This document shows positions 23,371 to 36,492 of a stretch of 64,000 nucleotides of DNA, piece by piece. The notes under the pieces are model-generated. The model was not told the DNA's origin. It did no database searches and saw only the letters and a list, made by a program, of their open reading frames with translations. Source of the DNA: Gorsachius magnificus. Its lineage: Eukaryota > Chordata > Aves > Pelecaniformes > Ardeidae. Each line of letters begins with the position of its first letter. Within the stretch, counting starts at the first letter, position 1. The DNA lies in the NCBI GenBank assembly GCA_034008185.1, contig CM067087.1:43852590-43916589 (forward strand), in the 5' to 3' direction. The translations under genes were made by a program, and so were the position numbers.

Positions 23371-26300
23371 GAGAATTTCAATTATCTACAGTTAGCAACC
23401 TGTTGAAATGGGAATTCGATTGAAATTAAAACAGTAAAAACTTGTTACAAATCTAAAAACATTAGTGTACAGCAGGAGAGAAATGGAGCGCAGAACTTGC
23501 TTATATGAAGTACCAATAAAATCCTAGAACTCTGAATTAAATTTAATGGAAAGAAAAACTTTTTATTACATTTATGATACCAGGGAAAAGATTTACTTGT
23601 CTGTTTCATTTGGGCAATTCCCTAAAGTTCAATGAAAGCAGTTTAATATTAAATAAAACACACAGCTTTCTTGAACCAGACCCGTAGCAAGCACAGAGGA
23701 GAAAATTGTATCAATGGCTATGATGTCAAACCATCTCAACTGATTTGAAAAGATAAATGTCTTCTGTCATATACAAATTGATACCAAGGAATACAGTAAC
23801 TCTCAGAGCAGAGTTATTCCCTACTCTCAAAACTTCGAGACAGTGGTATTTTAAAGACAATTTTTTTTCCCCCAGGTTGTAAATACTCTTCCAACAAGCA
23901 AGTTCACACAGCATGGAGTCCAAACTGAAGCTTAACATCCATACCCTCCCTGAGCTAGAATGTTTGCAGTATAGCTAGTACAGACTAAGCAGGCTGCTGG
24001 AAGAAACATGCCAACACTTGATTTCAAGCACAGTGCCAAAGCTGAACATTTATGTGTGCTGCTGGGATGCATCTAGAAAAGGGAAAAAAACCCCCAACTT
24101 TATAGTCCAGAGACTTAGAGCTGACAGGACGTTTGGAAACTCTTCTTCAACCATTAGCTATCAGATTCCTGATGAAAGCAGGACCTGAGATGATGTTGAG
24201 AAGCTTAGTATTTGAACTACATCAAATGTGTAACTGAGCTCAAGAGCAAAAGCTCAGCTGCCTGTTTGCACATAAACCTGAAAATGAACATTAATACAGT
24301 TAAAATGTGTCCAAATAATGCCCCTGTCCATGAGGAGAAACACGTCAATGGCACATTAAAAACAGTTAAAATATCTGGTGCCACAGAACCTAAAAGCAAT
24401 GACATTTTAGTGCTGACAGTAATGTCAGATGTGTGCAAAAAACATGTTTCTTACTGTGTCAGAAAAACCAAGCACTCCATTCTTTCATATAATTTCAAAA
24501 CAATTATTCTTTTACCACATTCTAAAATAAAAGAAGATTCTATTAACTTTGAATAGAAGAAGCTTCTTCCATCAGCGAATGTGTGCTAGCAGGACTGGCG
24601 CATCTAGACAAGCAGGGATAACACACTGGTTTTGATGTAGCCCAAAGAGTTCCTAATAGTAAAAATGGAGGTAAATGGCTGAAGCCAGCCTACCAAGCTC
24701 AAGGAAGAAAAGTAGCTAACTCGTATAAATGTTTGGGTTTGTTTGTTTGTTTTTTTTTTCCAAACTTTAACATATTCCGCTGGAAGCAAATATTTAAAAA
24801 GGTAACTTAAAAGTTGTGATAGTATCACAGATAAAACCATCTACAAAGTTACAGGAATACAGTAATACTGGGTGGGGAGAAAAAAAAAAAGCATCAGGTT
24901 ATAGATAACATGCGATATAGACAGACAGAAGGTGATCAAAAACCTGAATTGTTCTGAGAAAATACATGAATTCTTCTAATAGGTATTGGAGCATAATTCA
25001 ATTTTTATAAGAACAGCTGTTAAACACTGAGACTGTAACATTCAAAGTTAAATATACACCATTTGGGGAAATATGCACCCTTAGCTCATAAGACACCCTT
25101 AAGTACCCAAGAGATGGGCTGTCAGGGAAGTCCCCCAAAGGGCAAGTACTAACATGGGAAACCCAAACTCCCCAGAAACAAACTCCGTACTTGGAAACAG
25201 AGTTGTAATTTAAATACAGAATAGAGTTCCCTTTTTCTGTGTGTTTTTTGTCTACCTATGAATGCTCTTCTGTTTCTAACATGTAAGACAAATTTCCAGT
25301 GAGGCAAAGAGTAAAGCAAATCATCAACATAAACAAATTAAGCATTAATTATCCACATCATTTCTGCCTGCTCCTCTACACACACTGGTACTCAAATTTC
25401 ATCATTCCAGCAGATTCCTCTGTGCTGCTAATGGATATACAGCGCAACTCAACAAAACAAAACAGTGTTTCTGCTAAATGAAATTTAACTCAATTTAACT
25501 TTAAAGTCTGCGTACCTAAATGAACACAAATCCCATATACACTATCTCAGCTTAGCTCGAATTTCTTCCTAATCAATTTAAAGTTAGCTTTATAACTTAG
25601 ACAGCTGAAGATGGGTGCAGTTTATTTCAAACTACAAGAGTTTAACTAGAGCAGACTAAATTCCAACAGCTTTCTCACATCAATAAACCCGTAAAATCCA
25701 AAGGGATACTAGCATATATGTAACAGCTCACATTCAATTATCATAACCATGAACATGGATTTCATGCTAGACTGAGTCCTATTCACTTACCAATAATTCA
25801 AACTAAACTATTTCCTTTGAAGAGGAATTCTTAGTGTGACAAAGAATTTGTCTAGCATTGCTCTCCACCCATTTGCTGCTAATTATATCAACTGGGACTT
25901 CTGGTCCTTCCAAACAATGCCTTTTAACATTTCACTAATTGGTAAAAAAAAAAAAAAAAGTTACATTAAAAAACAAAAACCCAAACTTTGTTTGCCTTGT
26001 AAGTCTGCTCCTAGCAGCTAGTCTAAATCCAGCAGTCAAGTATGCTAACCTCAGTCTCTCGAGATAAACTTATATTCTCCATGCCCCAATATCTGCAACA
26101 TCAACCATTTCACACTTCACTTTTTATTTTTTAAAAAAATCATCCATTTCTGTGTTTAATGTCGTACAAGATGCATAAAGTAAGATCATGAAAACCAAAT
26201 TAAAACAGCTAAATGATACCCTCCCTAGATTATTTACCCATACTTAGCAATTTTGTCACACACTGGAAACATGTGTTGTCCCAGCCACTCTAACAGGTCA

Positions 26301-26756
26301 TCACCTAGTTCTACCAGTTGTGCATCTTCACTGTTTAACCAAAACCTATGATTTCAACTATATTTTAAGTAACTTCAAACACGAAAGGCACTAGCAGAAT
26401 GGTCTGTCTCTCCATACTGTCTACTCAAAAAAAAACCCCAAAACAAAATAAAACAAACAAAAAAAAAACCACACCCCACACATTACATTGTATGTTTCAT
26501 GAGGTAAATGCCTTATCATCCACGTTATACAGCTACAGCAATTGCCCTGTGCACTCCTGCAGAAGCACTGCCCCAGAGTAAGCAGAGCAAATCAATTAGC
26601 AGGTGGGGATAAGAACAGGTGAATAAATGGAGCAAAGACAGCACTTGCCTTTAGTACTTTTATCAAACTCTATAGTCTCTGCTCAGCAAGTTTTACCGAT
26701 TTCAGTCAGTCCAGACGACAGCTCTAGGAAAACACAGAGCAATGCACAAGGGCATT
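23371..26756 (-). other. ZBBX: Probable 5' UTR intron of ZBBX, nothing further recognised
   Basis: Lies between the first coding exon and the candidate promoter island. AT-rich, with A runs at about 24,882-24,891, 25,944-25,959 and 26,425-26,470. Several open frames exist but none resembles a protein. A non-coding first exon must lie in or beyond this stretch; its donor could not be fixed. Confidence 0.5.
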
Positions 26757-26810
26757 AAAAAAAAAAAAAAAAAAAAAAAGAAAAAGAAGCATAAACACAC
26801 ACACACACAC
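26757..26810. repeat. A23 run and (AC)n microsatellite
   Basis: An A run at 26,757-26,779, then a short A-rich link and eight AC units ending at 26,810. The right end abuts a small GC hairpin at 26,810-26,829. Confidence 0.93.
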
Positions 26811-26989
26811 CCGCTGCCAAAGCAGCGGGCTTTTTGTTTTGTTCCCGATGTTTCCCTGTTTTTCAAGCCGACTGATGAAAGGTAAGGAGGACAGGGAAGA
26901 AGGAAACTGCTTAGAACTGTAACCTAAAACCTAAACAGAAAGCCGTGAGGGGGAGAATAAAGAGAAAAACGTAGGGGGCGAATACCAAT

Positions 26990-27690
26990 TCAAACGGCAC
27001 GGGCAGGTGGCGACGGCGCTCCCAGGCAGAATCTGGGGGCTCTTGCCCCTGCCCCCAAATATTCCCTCAGCCCTTCGGTACCGGCCTCGTGGCGGGCGGC
27101 AACACTCGGGGAAGGACGCGCTTGCTCGGGCGGGAGCCTTCGTCCCTGAGAGGAACCCTCCACGGTGGGGCCGCCCCCCGGGCATCGGCGGGGCTCCTCC
27201 GGGCCGCGGCCGCGCCGCCCCCGGGGCCCCCGCCCCCGGCTCCCGCCGGACTCCCCCCGGGCGGCTCCCCGGCCCCCGGGGGCCCGGCCCCCCCCTTCCC
27301 CCCCCCCCCCCCTGGCCACCGCCCCGTTCCCGGGGGGGCTGCGCCGCCGGCCGCTGGGGCCCCGGGCCCCATTCGACGCCCGGGGGCGGGCTGTGGGGAG
27401 AGACTACTCCGTGCCGGCGGGGGGGGGGGGGGGGGCACGCTGCGGTGACGCCTCCGCCCGGGGCCGGCGGCGGGAAGCGCGGCAAGGCCGGGCCCTCCGC
27501 ACTGCCGGCACCCTCCGGCTGGCCCAGCCGCTCGGCTGCTCCCTCGCTGGCTTTAAAGCTGACCCTCAAGTCCCTCCGCATCGAGCAGCCCCGGTGCTGC
27601 CGCACGCGCCGTCGACAGCCCTCGGGCCCACAGGGCAGGCGCGAGGCCCTCCAAAAATCCTGAGATTCAGAAACGCGCTCACAGCGCTTC
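26990..27690 (-). promoter_or_regulatory. CpG island, candidate ZBBX promoter
   Basis: About 700 bases dense in G, C and CpG, with a C run at 27,299-27,312 and a G run at about 27,419-27,435. It lies 3.7 kb upstream of the first ZBBX coding exon, whose 5' side shows a splice acceptor, so an untranslated first exon should sit upstream. The island is the natural candidate. Long open frames across it on both strands are composition artefacts (Pro/Gly/Arg-rich). The exact start site is not visible. Confidence 0.55.
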
Positions 27691-28399
27691 CTAACCCCTG
27701 CCTTCGGGCTGTACTTTTGACGTTTGCCACGATAAGTGCAAAGGTTTTGACGTGCGGAAAACAGACTCCCCAATCCGTAAGGCTGCACAGTAGGTATGTT
27801 TATTCAGCGCTGGGCAGCACGGGGGGGCAGTGCCACCAAAGTCGTGCGCACCGCAACACGGCAGCTTGCCCTGTTTATATGTAGCAAAGTGTTACATATA
27901 TATGAAGTTTCCCAATACGCCTATACATAGGCATCACCTGTCCCCGCTTTGTATTAAAATTAGTTTCAAGAGGTCATTTCCCTAAGTCCCTCCCGACTGC
28001 GCACGCTCAGTGATTTGAGTCGGTGGTCTTCAGGGGTCGTTTACTTCATCCACTCCTCTTCTTCACCGTGTCCTTTTGGTGAACTCCAGCTTCTACCCCC
28101 CTTATTCCGCTGTCAGAACAACACAGCCGGTACCAACCCTTGGCTACCCTCATATCGACAAAGTGCCAGGCGCTTTGTTCTCCTAGGTGCCTTCCAAGGC
28201 CTGTAACAAAGATGGGCCACCTCCTACTCATCTCCCCTCTTCCACATTCCCTACAGGGTTAGTTTCTTATCTATAGTTTACTTCATATGATTAGTAAGTT
28301 AATCTAAAACGCAATGCTAGCAATTTAAGATGGATCTACAGTTGGCTTCACAAAGGTCCTTTTGTTAACCCTTTAGCCTCCCTTCAGTTTTTCTACAAA

Positions 28400-28690
28400 A
28401 ATAGGTGGCTGGTGGTTTCATGCCCCGGCGTGGGGCGACGCTTGCGTGACCTGCGCTGCTCCCGGCAGAAGGGGCAGGGGACGCGCGGGAAGGCTGGCAG
28501 CGGGGGAGCCGCCTCGCCGGTGTTTGGTACCGGTTCTCCCTTGGTCGAGAACGTTCCTCCCGTGCCAGCTGAGGTAGTGCCGGCTCGGACCTGCCGCTCG
28601 GTAGGTGAACCCAGCTGGGACACGGCTGTGCTCTAAAAGGCAGCCTCGTCCTCCCCGCAGCACCCATACTGCTGCCGCTGCAAGTCTGCC
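28400..28690. promoter_or_regulatory. Second, smaller GC-rich block
   Basis: Moderately CpG-rich, about 290 bases, ending at a CR1 3' end. It may belong to the same promoter region as the larger island or be an alternative start site. No TATA box or exon was recognised. Confidence 0.35.
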
Positions 28691-28695
28691 CACCT

Positions 28696-28763
28696 CATTT
28701 GGGGTTGGACTAAGTGACCTCTAGGGGTCCCTTCCAACCCAAAACATTCTATGATTCTATGAT
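28696..28763 (+). mobile_element. CR1 LINE 3' end
   Basis: GGGTTGGACTAAGTGACCTC, then TCCCTTCCAACCC, then AACATTCTATGATTCTATGA. This is the sense-strand CR1 3' end and only about 68 bases remain. Confidence 0.93.
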
Positions 28764-28924
28764 TTCAACCTTTGTTCCCTAAGCCGCAGCAAAACATGCC
28801 TCTGTTTGTCTTCGTGTCTGGGTTTTTTCTATGTTTTCGTTCTGACTTACGATTTATTTAGAACTTCATCTCTGGAGGAATCACTATACTCTTCCTGCTG
28901 ATTCAGTGCCATGCTTTAAGCAGC

Positions 28925-29489
28925 CGTCGTGGTTTAACCCGGCTGGCAACTCAGCACCACGCAGCCGCTCGCTCATTCCCCCCTCCCTCAGTGGGATGGG
29001 GGAGAGAATCGGGAAGGAGAAAAAGGTTAGAGCCGAGGGCTGAGATAAAGACAGTTTAATAAGAGAAAATAATAATAATAATAATGAGAATGGTAACAGA
29101 ATATACAAAATGAATGATGCACAACGCGATTGCTCACCACCTGCTGACCGATGCCCAGCCCGTCCCAAGCCACGAGCAGTCCCCGAGCAGCGATCACTCT
29201 CCCCGCGACCGACCCGACCGACTAAACCCCCCCGAGCATGACGTTCTATGGTATGGAATAGCTCTTTGGACAGTTGGGGTCAGCTCTCCTAGTTGTGTTC
29301 CCTCCCAGCTTGTTATGCACCTGGCCGAGCAGGAGAAGCTCAAAAAGTCCTTGAGTAGGCTGAGCACTACTTGGCAACAACTAAAAACATCAGTGTGTTA
29401 TCAACATTATTCTAGTCCTAAATCCAAAACACAGCACTATGCTAGCTACTATGAAGAAAATTAACTCTATCCCAGGCAAAACCAGGACA
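28925..29489 (+). mobile_element. Solo LTR of an avian endogenous retrovirus, with target duplication
   Basis: Begins (C)GTCGTGGTTTAACC and ends AACCAGGACA. It is flanked by the 5-bp direct repeat GCAGC (28,920-28,924 and 29,490-29,494). The first base is C where the family has T. A 5-bp duplication fits ERVL-type integration. An (AAT)n-like stretch lies inside. No internal gag, pol or env sequence is next to it. Strand follows the TG-to-CA reading; the transcription direction is not proven. Confidence 0.9.
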
Positions 29490-29628
29490 GCAGCTAAATG
29501 TAAATCAACCTAGCCGAGTGCAAGGAGGCATCGAGTAGCTTTTCATACCAGTTACCCCATTATCCACTGCTAACATTAACATTTAGGTAGTGCTCAGGAC
29601 CCAGAGAGCTGTAGGGCTTGCGTGTGTG

Positions 29629-30156
29629 TGTCGTGGTTTAACCCCAGCCAGCAGCTAAGCACCACACAGCTCGCTGCCCCCCCGGTGGGATGGGGGAGAA
29701 AATCAGAAGAGGAAGAGTGAGAAAACTCATGAGTTGAGATAAACACAGTTTGATAATTGACATAAAGCGTAATAATAATAATAATAGAATATACAAAGCA
29801 AGTGATCCACAATGCAATTGCTCGCCACCTGCTGACCGATGTCCAGCCCGTCCCCGAGCACCAATCACTGCCCCCAGGCCAGGTCCCCCCAGTTTATATA
29901 CTGGGCATGACACCATACGGTCTGGAATAGCCCTTGGGCCAGTTGGGGGCAGCTGTCCTGGCCGTGCCCCCTCCCAGCCCCTTGTGCCCCTGGCAGAGCA
30001 GGGGAAGCTGAAAAGTCCTTGCCTGGTGTAAGCCCTGCTCAGCAACAACTGAACCATCAGGGAGTTAGCAACATTATTCTCACCCTAAATCCAAACCACA
30101 GCACTGTGCCAGCTACTAGGAAGAAAATTAACTTTATCCCAGCCAAAACCAGGACA
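29629..30156 (+). mobile_element. Second solo LTR of the same subfamily
   Basis: Begins TGTCGTGGTTTAACCCC and ends AAAACCAGGACA. It shares the GCTCACCACCTGCTGACCGA-type middle and an (AAT)n stretch with the LTR 139 bases to its left. A possible TATA box (TTTATATA) lies at 29,893-29,900. No clear target duplication was seen: the left flank is GTGTG and the right flank CTGAG. Confidence 0.9.
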
Positions 30157-33100
30157 CTGAGAAACTTAATTTTTCAGAAAAGGCCTATCTATGCCCGTCC
30201 TGTAGTATGTGCAGCTGTAGATCTGTGCATCACTTCTTGGCTATTCCAGACCAGGTATTGATGTGTCTGCCAATAAGCAGTAACTCCAATGCCCTTCCCT
30301 CAAGTGATACCTAGAGTGCATGGCAAGATAATTTTTTAATCAATCATATTTTTTCAGTATGTTTGCTTCAAGTGTAGCCCTTCCAATTTTGGTGGCTCGA
30401 CCATTATTTATAATTGATACTGCTTTAGGGGAAAAAAAAATCTTTACAGAAAAGCTGGCATTTCAGGAAAAAGCACTCTGTTTATGATCCAAGCCAAGCT
30501 TTAATAAGTGCAAACTATTATCTGTTTGAAATTTATGCACTCTAAGCTGTATTTCATTTGGAAAATTTGCATTTGTCCCGTATGTATTCAAGCTTGGAGG
30601 CACAAAATAACTTACACAGTTTTTCTTGACTATATAATGTCTGGCAGTAATTTTCCTTCATCATCCTGGTTACAGTACAGTTTTCAAGATTTTACCCTGA
30701 CAGGCAATTTGTGTTGAGAGCCTGTGGAAACACATATGGATTTTTTGATCTTGAGAAGGAGCCATAGTTTGCACAATGTGTTTCAATCTAAAAATATGTC
30801 CTAATGCTCTCTTCTTTGACACAAATATGGAGTTGTTTTCCATTTGACCAAAAATTTTTTGGTGAAGTAGTAGAAATAAATTTTTATCTGTTTTAATAAA
30901 AGGATTCCAAAGACCATACAAAGTGGAGCCAGCTTAGGCTCTCTTACCTAGCAGTAAATGAATACTTCAGGATAAAAAGTGACATCGGCATCAGGAAAAA
31001 ATATTATTTTTAGAAGATGTTTACACAAACCTCACCTTTAAAAGCAAATGGTGGTGGAATACAGAGGAGGCTGTATCATCCTGAGCCCTTTCTGTCCTCT
31101 CTCTGTTGTGACAGAGCAGAGCAGTGTCCACAGCGTAGCTGTGCCATCAGCAACAGCTGATGTGTGTTCTGGACCTTATTTGGAACATTGTTTTGTGGCA
31201 TTTAAACATGTTCGTTCCTGTAGGAAAACCATGTTGTTAGTAGCCACGTAAATACAGTTCTTCATATTACATACTCTTATACTAGTGCCTTGCTGAAAGG
31301 CATTGTACGTGGGATACTTACCTGTTATCTTTAAAAAGTGTAAAAATAACACATTATTCTAGATAAATTATGTCCCCATCATTGTTACAATACTCCAGAT
31401 GACTTTTAATTATGAAGTTTCCTCTAGGAAAAATGCAAGACTTTCCTCTTTGTTTATGTGTAAGATAATTTTCTGCAGAGAAATTGGCATTCGACTTCCA
31501 AAACTTAAAGGATTCATACTGACTTTGTGAGCTTTGGGTCAAATACTTCAGCTGGCAGAATATCAAAAGCCTGTTTTGTATGAGGTTTGGACCATGAGAT
31601 TTACATACATGGGAGATGAAGTAATGCAGAATTTGATGCTGGCATTCTATACGTCACCATATTTATAATTAGATTATTTACGTTTCAGCCATTTTATGTG
31701 TCTTCTCTGGTGTTCAGTTCTTTTTTTTTTTTCATTTACTTAGATCTGATTTTCATAATCAAACATAATTTCATATTTTTGCAATCAACTTTCACAAATG
31801 TAGATCGCAGAAGTAAAGGAATGCATGCCTAATTTCTCCCACAGTCACTTTTCTTGAAAGTAAATGTAAAGTTTATAGGGGAAAAAACCAACTGAAATTC
31901 AACTAAAATCCATCTGGTGGAGTTGTGCTATAAGTTATAAACCTCCTGTGTTTCTTAAGGCTGTTCCTGTTGCCATTATCTATCTACCTTTGTTCTCATA
32001 GTACTCTTAACAACAAGGGAAACCAGATTTGTTAACTTTGTGGATTTTGTCTGTTCAGTCTGTATTAAAATATTTTTAAACTCTTTTTGAAACTCTGTAT
32101 TTAAAGCTACAGAACACCTGAGCAGAGAGGCAATAACCTTGCCAAGACTGACTTCTAGAGTTTTGTACCAACCCACATTCCTACTTTGATTTACAATCCC
32201 TTAAATTTGTTTCAAGCTTCAGTTTCAAACAAAATAAAAGGCTGTTTGTTCCTGTTGTGGAATAATCAGAAGCAGCTTTTTACTGGGTCAGGACTGAGGA
32301 ACTCTGAAACGCTACGAAGTTTTTAAAGGGATTTCTTCTGTGACTTTAGGTAAGGTACGTAGGACTTAGCCTCCCCATTGCAGAGATGAAAAGTGGAGAG
32401 CTGGAAGATGCACAGGAAAATAGGGGAGTCTGTAGAGTTCAGTACTGGGCAGTTTACAGATCGATGAAGATCACTCATTTGGACCTTCCGAATCAAATCC
32501 CTGCATCGCATTCCCTGACCACATTTTGGTACCATAAGGCTCAGCCCTTGAGATAGATGAATGTTATGGTGTTTGTGGCCCTCAGGCTTGATCTGGCCAA
32601 TTTTACGTCCTTCCAGCCTCCTGCCATTCCCAGAGCTGCTGAGCACAGCTGCGTGCCAGTACGGAGAGGTGGGCTGTAGGGGAAAGCTGCCAAAGGAGAG
32701 GAGGGTCCTCTTCAGCAAAATCACTCTCCCCGTCCTTCCTGCATCTGTAGTGGGCAGTAGCACCAAAGTTCCTACAGCAGAGACTGATAAACCTATTGGC
32801 AGACACCGCCTCCTGTGAAGGTGAGGTCCCAGACCCAAAATTTCCAGCCTTCTGACATTGGAGAGCTATGAATTAGGTTGGTACTGAGAATGAAGAAGGA
32901 ACAGAAAATGTAATTTTGTTTTTTCTCAAGCTCCCTTTGTTCACTCTCCACAAACATTTGTGTAGCTCAAATTCCACTTTAATGATCATTTACCAAAAGC
33001 CAGTTTTAAAATCTCATAAACCAGTATTTGCAGGAAATGAACTTCAAATTTGCTCTGGAAGAGTTTGTTCTTATGACCAGGCAGGAAATGGAAATAACAT

Positions 33101-36100
33101 CATTTTACTTACCTGACCATGACTACTAATACACTTTCAGTAAAAGCAGAGTATTTTTAGTCTTCAGGAAGAGACCGGGTTAGTTATTAGTTGTGAATTA
33201 TTTGCTCCATTTTGTCACACAGCAAGAACCGTGTTTTCCCTCTTCCTCTGCCACTTTTGGCTGCAGGTGCATATATGTAATGAAAGCTACCAATCCATCA
33301 GCTGTGGAGCATGTTATACTTTTAGTCACATCAGATCCAATTTAAGATGGTCTGGAGCATTAAAGCTATTTAAATGCAGGCCAACCCCATAACAGCGTAA
33401 TCCCCTTTGCCTGATAGGAGCAGGCTGGCTAAGTCTGCTAGGAAGACAAACCCAAGCAGGGTGCACGTTCAAGGAAGACGGTGGTGGAAACACACCAGTT
33501 ATCCAAGGAGCTTACTTGACCCCTGTGGTCAGTGAGCTGAAGCTCATGCTCCGTGTTGTAAAACACTCCAACTTTTCAGCCCGTTATTCAGTAAAAACCC
33601 TGAGATCAAAGTCTCTATTACATGTTTGGTTTTCTGTCAAAACTGGCCTTACGCTTCCCAGAGCTCCAGATTCAATTCAATAATTTTTTACTATTCTTCA
33701 TGAATAGGGATTTCCTCGCTCAGCCAGAGCTCCTTGTTTGATTAAAAACCTTGGGCTAAACCTTGAGCTCAGCTAAGCACATCCAGAAGTGAACTAAAAA
33801 CTGCAGAGGAACGCACATAAAATCATCAGAGTTTACCTGACAAAAAAGAGATATTGTTCACCTTGAGGAGCAGTGTGAAGACTAGGTAATTAATTTGTGC
33901 TTACAAATCCCTTGAAGAAAAAAACACTTGTGCCTTCATTGGCCTTGCTTCACCCAAAATTCAACCAAGAGTATCAAAGAATGGAGCCAAGTTTCAAGTT
34001 TTTTGGGAGACCAGGTGAGTCTCAGGTTTCATTACCAAGTTTCAGGCAGCTCTCTAATCTGCAGACTACACATCTGAAGGTAAAGCAGGCTGATACCTGC
34101 AAAGAAACACACTTTGCAGTAATAAATGGAAGGGATTATCTTCAGTGCTTCCAGTGAATACAGCTGCTGGAAAGTGTTTTATTTGTTCACTTTGTAAGGA
34201 TAAAAAAAATGAACTTGTCTTAAGCCATTCAGGTTTAAGACAGGCTTTATCTCCCTGGCTGGAGGAAAAGATTAGCACTTATTAGAGCCTAATCTTAATC
34301 ATATCCATTTATAAATAGGGCCTCAAATTGTCTAAAATATTTAAACATGATGAAATGGAAATATTTAAGAAAGCTGAAGTCTTAAGAGAAATTAAAAAAA
34401 AAACCAAAATCGGAAGATTTATCTACAAAGATTAAAGTAGCTTTCATGGCAACATCCCAAGAAAATAAAAGACCAGAAGAAGGATAACAGCAGCCTTTGC
34501 TAGTGTCGGTACAAGGCAAAGTTAAGTTATAGATGTATTGAAATGGCTTAAGAAATTACAAAGGCTTAACCGTTTAGTTGCTGTTTCATAGCCAAAGACA
34601 ACACAACCATTCTCCTTCCTCTAATCCTTTGTTTGTCTGGGTGGTTAGACAGTCTTGGCTTTTCATATAAAAGAGTGTTAAAGCATTCAGGCTTATTCAA
34701 GTATTAAAAATAGAAATGGTACCTTTTCCAAAATGGTAGGAAAGAGAAAACATAATTTCTTGTTTGCATGCAGATATTATAGTGGAAGAAGCAAGAGGGT
34801 TACTCACTGATCACCAGGTGAGGCCAGGTGGCAAGCGTTGCCTTGAAGACATTCCACGTTTTAGCCCTCTGAAATTTCCACTTCTGCCCAGGATCATCCT
34901 CCTCTTTTGCTCAAAAGCTTCACCATAATAAGTGAAAATGCTCTCTTACGCCCAAACCTCTGAGGAGTTTGGATATGAAAGGCCTTCTCTTGAAGGCTTT
35001 TCAGTAGGGAATTGGTGTGAAGAGCAGAATGGCAAGATAAGCGCAGGGATATCCATTGCTGAGAGGGGTTTGCCATCAGATTTAGTACCAACAGTGGCTT
35101 CTTCCAAGTGTGTGCATCCCAAGATGTAGCCATCAAGCCTAAAGATTATCATGTCAGTAGTGTATTCAAACAGACGGGGAGCAATGTTTTTCTGGGTAGG
35201 CAGGGAATTGGCAGTTGGGTTTTTACGGAAGGATAGGCTGAATTTGGTTTGCTCCTTCTCCCCAGTTACTGATCTATGGTAACACGTTTTCAAATGCCCA
35301 AGGTTATACAGATGTGAGCCTAAACTCACCTGGCACCCATTCCTCTCTCCCTTAGACTCACTGCTGTTCTTACCTGATATCCCAAGTCTCTCAACGCTGC
35401 TTTTCATACAGCCGTTTGTAAGACTCTTGCTGCCTCTCCATGACTTGCCTTTAATATAGGTCTCATATAGGTCTTAGCCAGTTTAGGGCAGCCTTTACCT
35501 AAACTGAACTGAGCAATTCTGATGGTTGAAGAGGTTAATAACCTTCTCCTTCAAATTTCAAAACTGCAGCATCTCAGTTTCTCTCTGTTTTGGAATGAGA
35601 AAAAACAGGACTCAGGAGACAGTATGTCTAAGATTATTTTTGTTTACAATAACACACACAAACTTCGTAGAAAGACTGAAACTAAGAAATCTTCAGCTGA
35701 ACTTTATATATTGACATTCACTTGACATGGTTAGTGAGTGCACGTCAGTTTTGCAATTTATTTCTGTAGTAGCTTTGTAGAGCTTCTTCAAAGCCTTGCC
35801 AAGGTACTTCTATGCCCTCATCAATATTTTCTTCAAAAATTGGATATGAGAAACAGTAAGTGGGAAGCTTATATGTGAATAATTATTCACTTTAACAGCA
35901 ATAGCAAATTATTTCCCATAGCCCTAGTAGAAATAGTTCAACTATTTAATATATATTAAAAAAGTGGAACAGTAAGACACAAAAAGGAATGCAGATCACA
36001 GTCAAGTTTTACAGCCAGAATGCCAACATATCATCTTTTAAAGAACTTTCACTGGAATTGCTTACAAATATGAGGAAACATTGCTTATTTAGCATGTCTG

Positions 36101-36485
36101 TAGGGGAAAGAGAAAGATGTTTCTCTAGAGAAGACGGTTTTTAATACAATCATTAAAATAATTTCACCTAGCAAAAGTTTGCAGTTTTGCTTTTGCAAGA
36201 CAGCAGTCTTGCCAACTTTTGCTAGACATTTACTGTTCATTTGTTCCAGCTCCTATATATTGAGCAGACTATGTGCAAAATGTGATAAGGATGGTTTGGG
36301 CTGCTTGTATTAAATCCTTTCGCTGCTAAACCACTGCAATGGCATATTGAAATAAGAAAAATCAAAAGCTCAGATCCTGTTTTTCTGGGCTTGTAGGGAT
36401 ATCAGCTCTTAGAAGCACATGTCGTATTGCTGTCATTTCTAACTTGCTGAATAACTTTTAACAAGCTGTGCAGAAAGCACTGTGA
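30157..36485. other. Non-coding stretch, no gene recognised
   Basis: AT-rich and largely unique sequence. Minus-strand open frames at 30,670-30,921, 31,354-31,566, 32,323-32,838 and 34,946-35,407 were read, but none could be tied to a family or to a consistent splice pattern. A two-tier hairpin lies at 36,168-36,225. Confidence 0.5.
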
Positions 36486-36492
36486 TCAACAG

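Noticed and set aside
26810..26834. GC hairpin CCCGCTGC-CAAA-GCAGCGGG followed by T's, resembling a bacterial terminator
   Set aside because: The window is vertebrate nuclear DNA, so an intrinsic bacterial terminator has no role here. It is a chance hairpin next to a microsatellite.
26931..27884. Long open frames of up to 285 codons across the CpG island
   Set aside because: They occur in several frames on both strands and are low-complexity. They follow from base composition.
29114..29464. Open frames inside the LTRs
   Set aside because: They are read from LTR sequence, which is non-coding in this family. The similar frames in the other LTR copies are explained by shared repeat sequence.
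32323..32838. 171-codon minus-strand open frame
   Set aside because: Another frame and the opposite strand are also open over part of it, and nothing in the translation matches a known protein.
34946..35407. 153-codon minus-strand open frame
   Set aside because: No family resemblance, no matching splice partners, and biased neither to coding codons nor to a domain.
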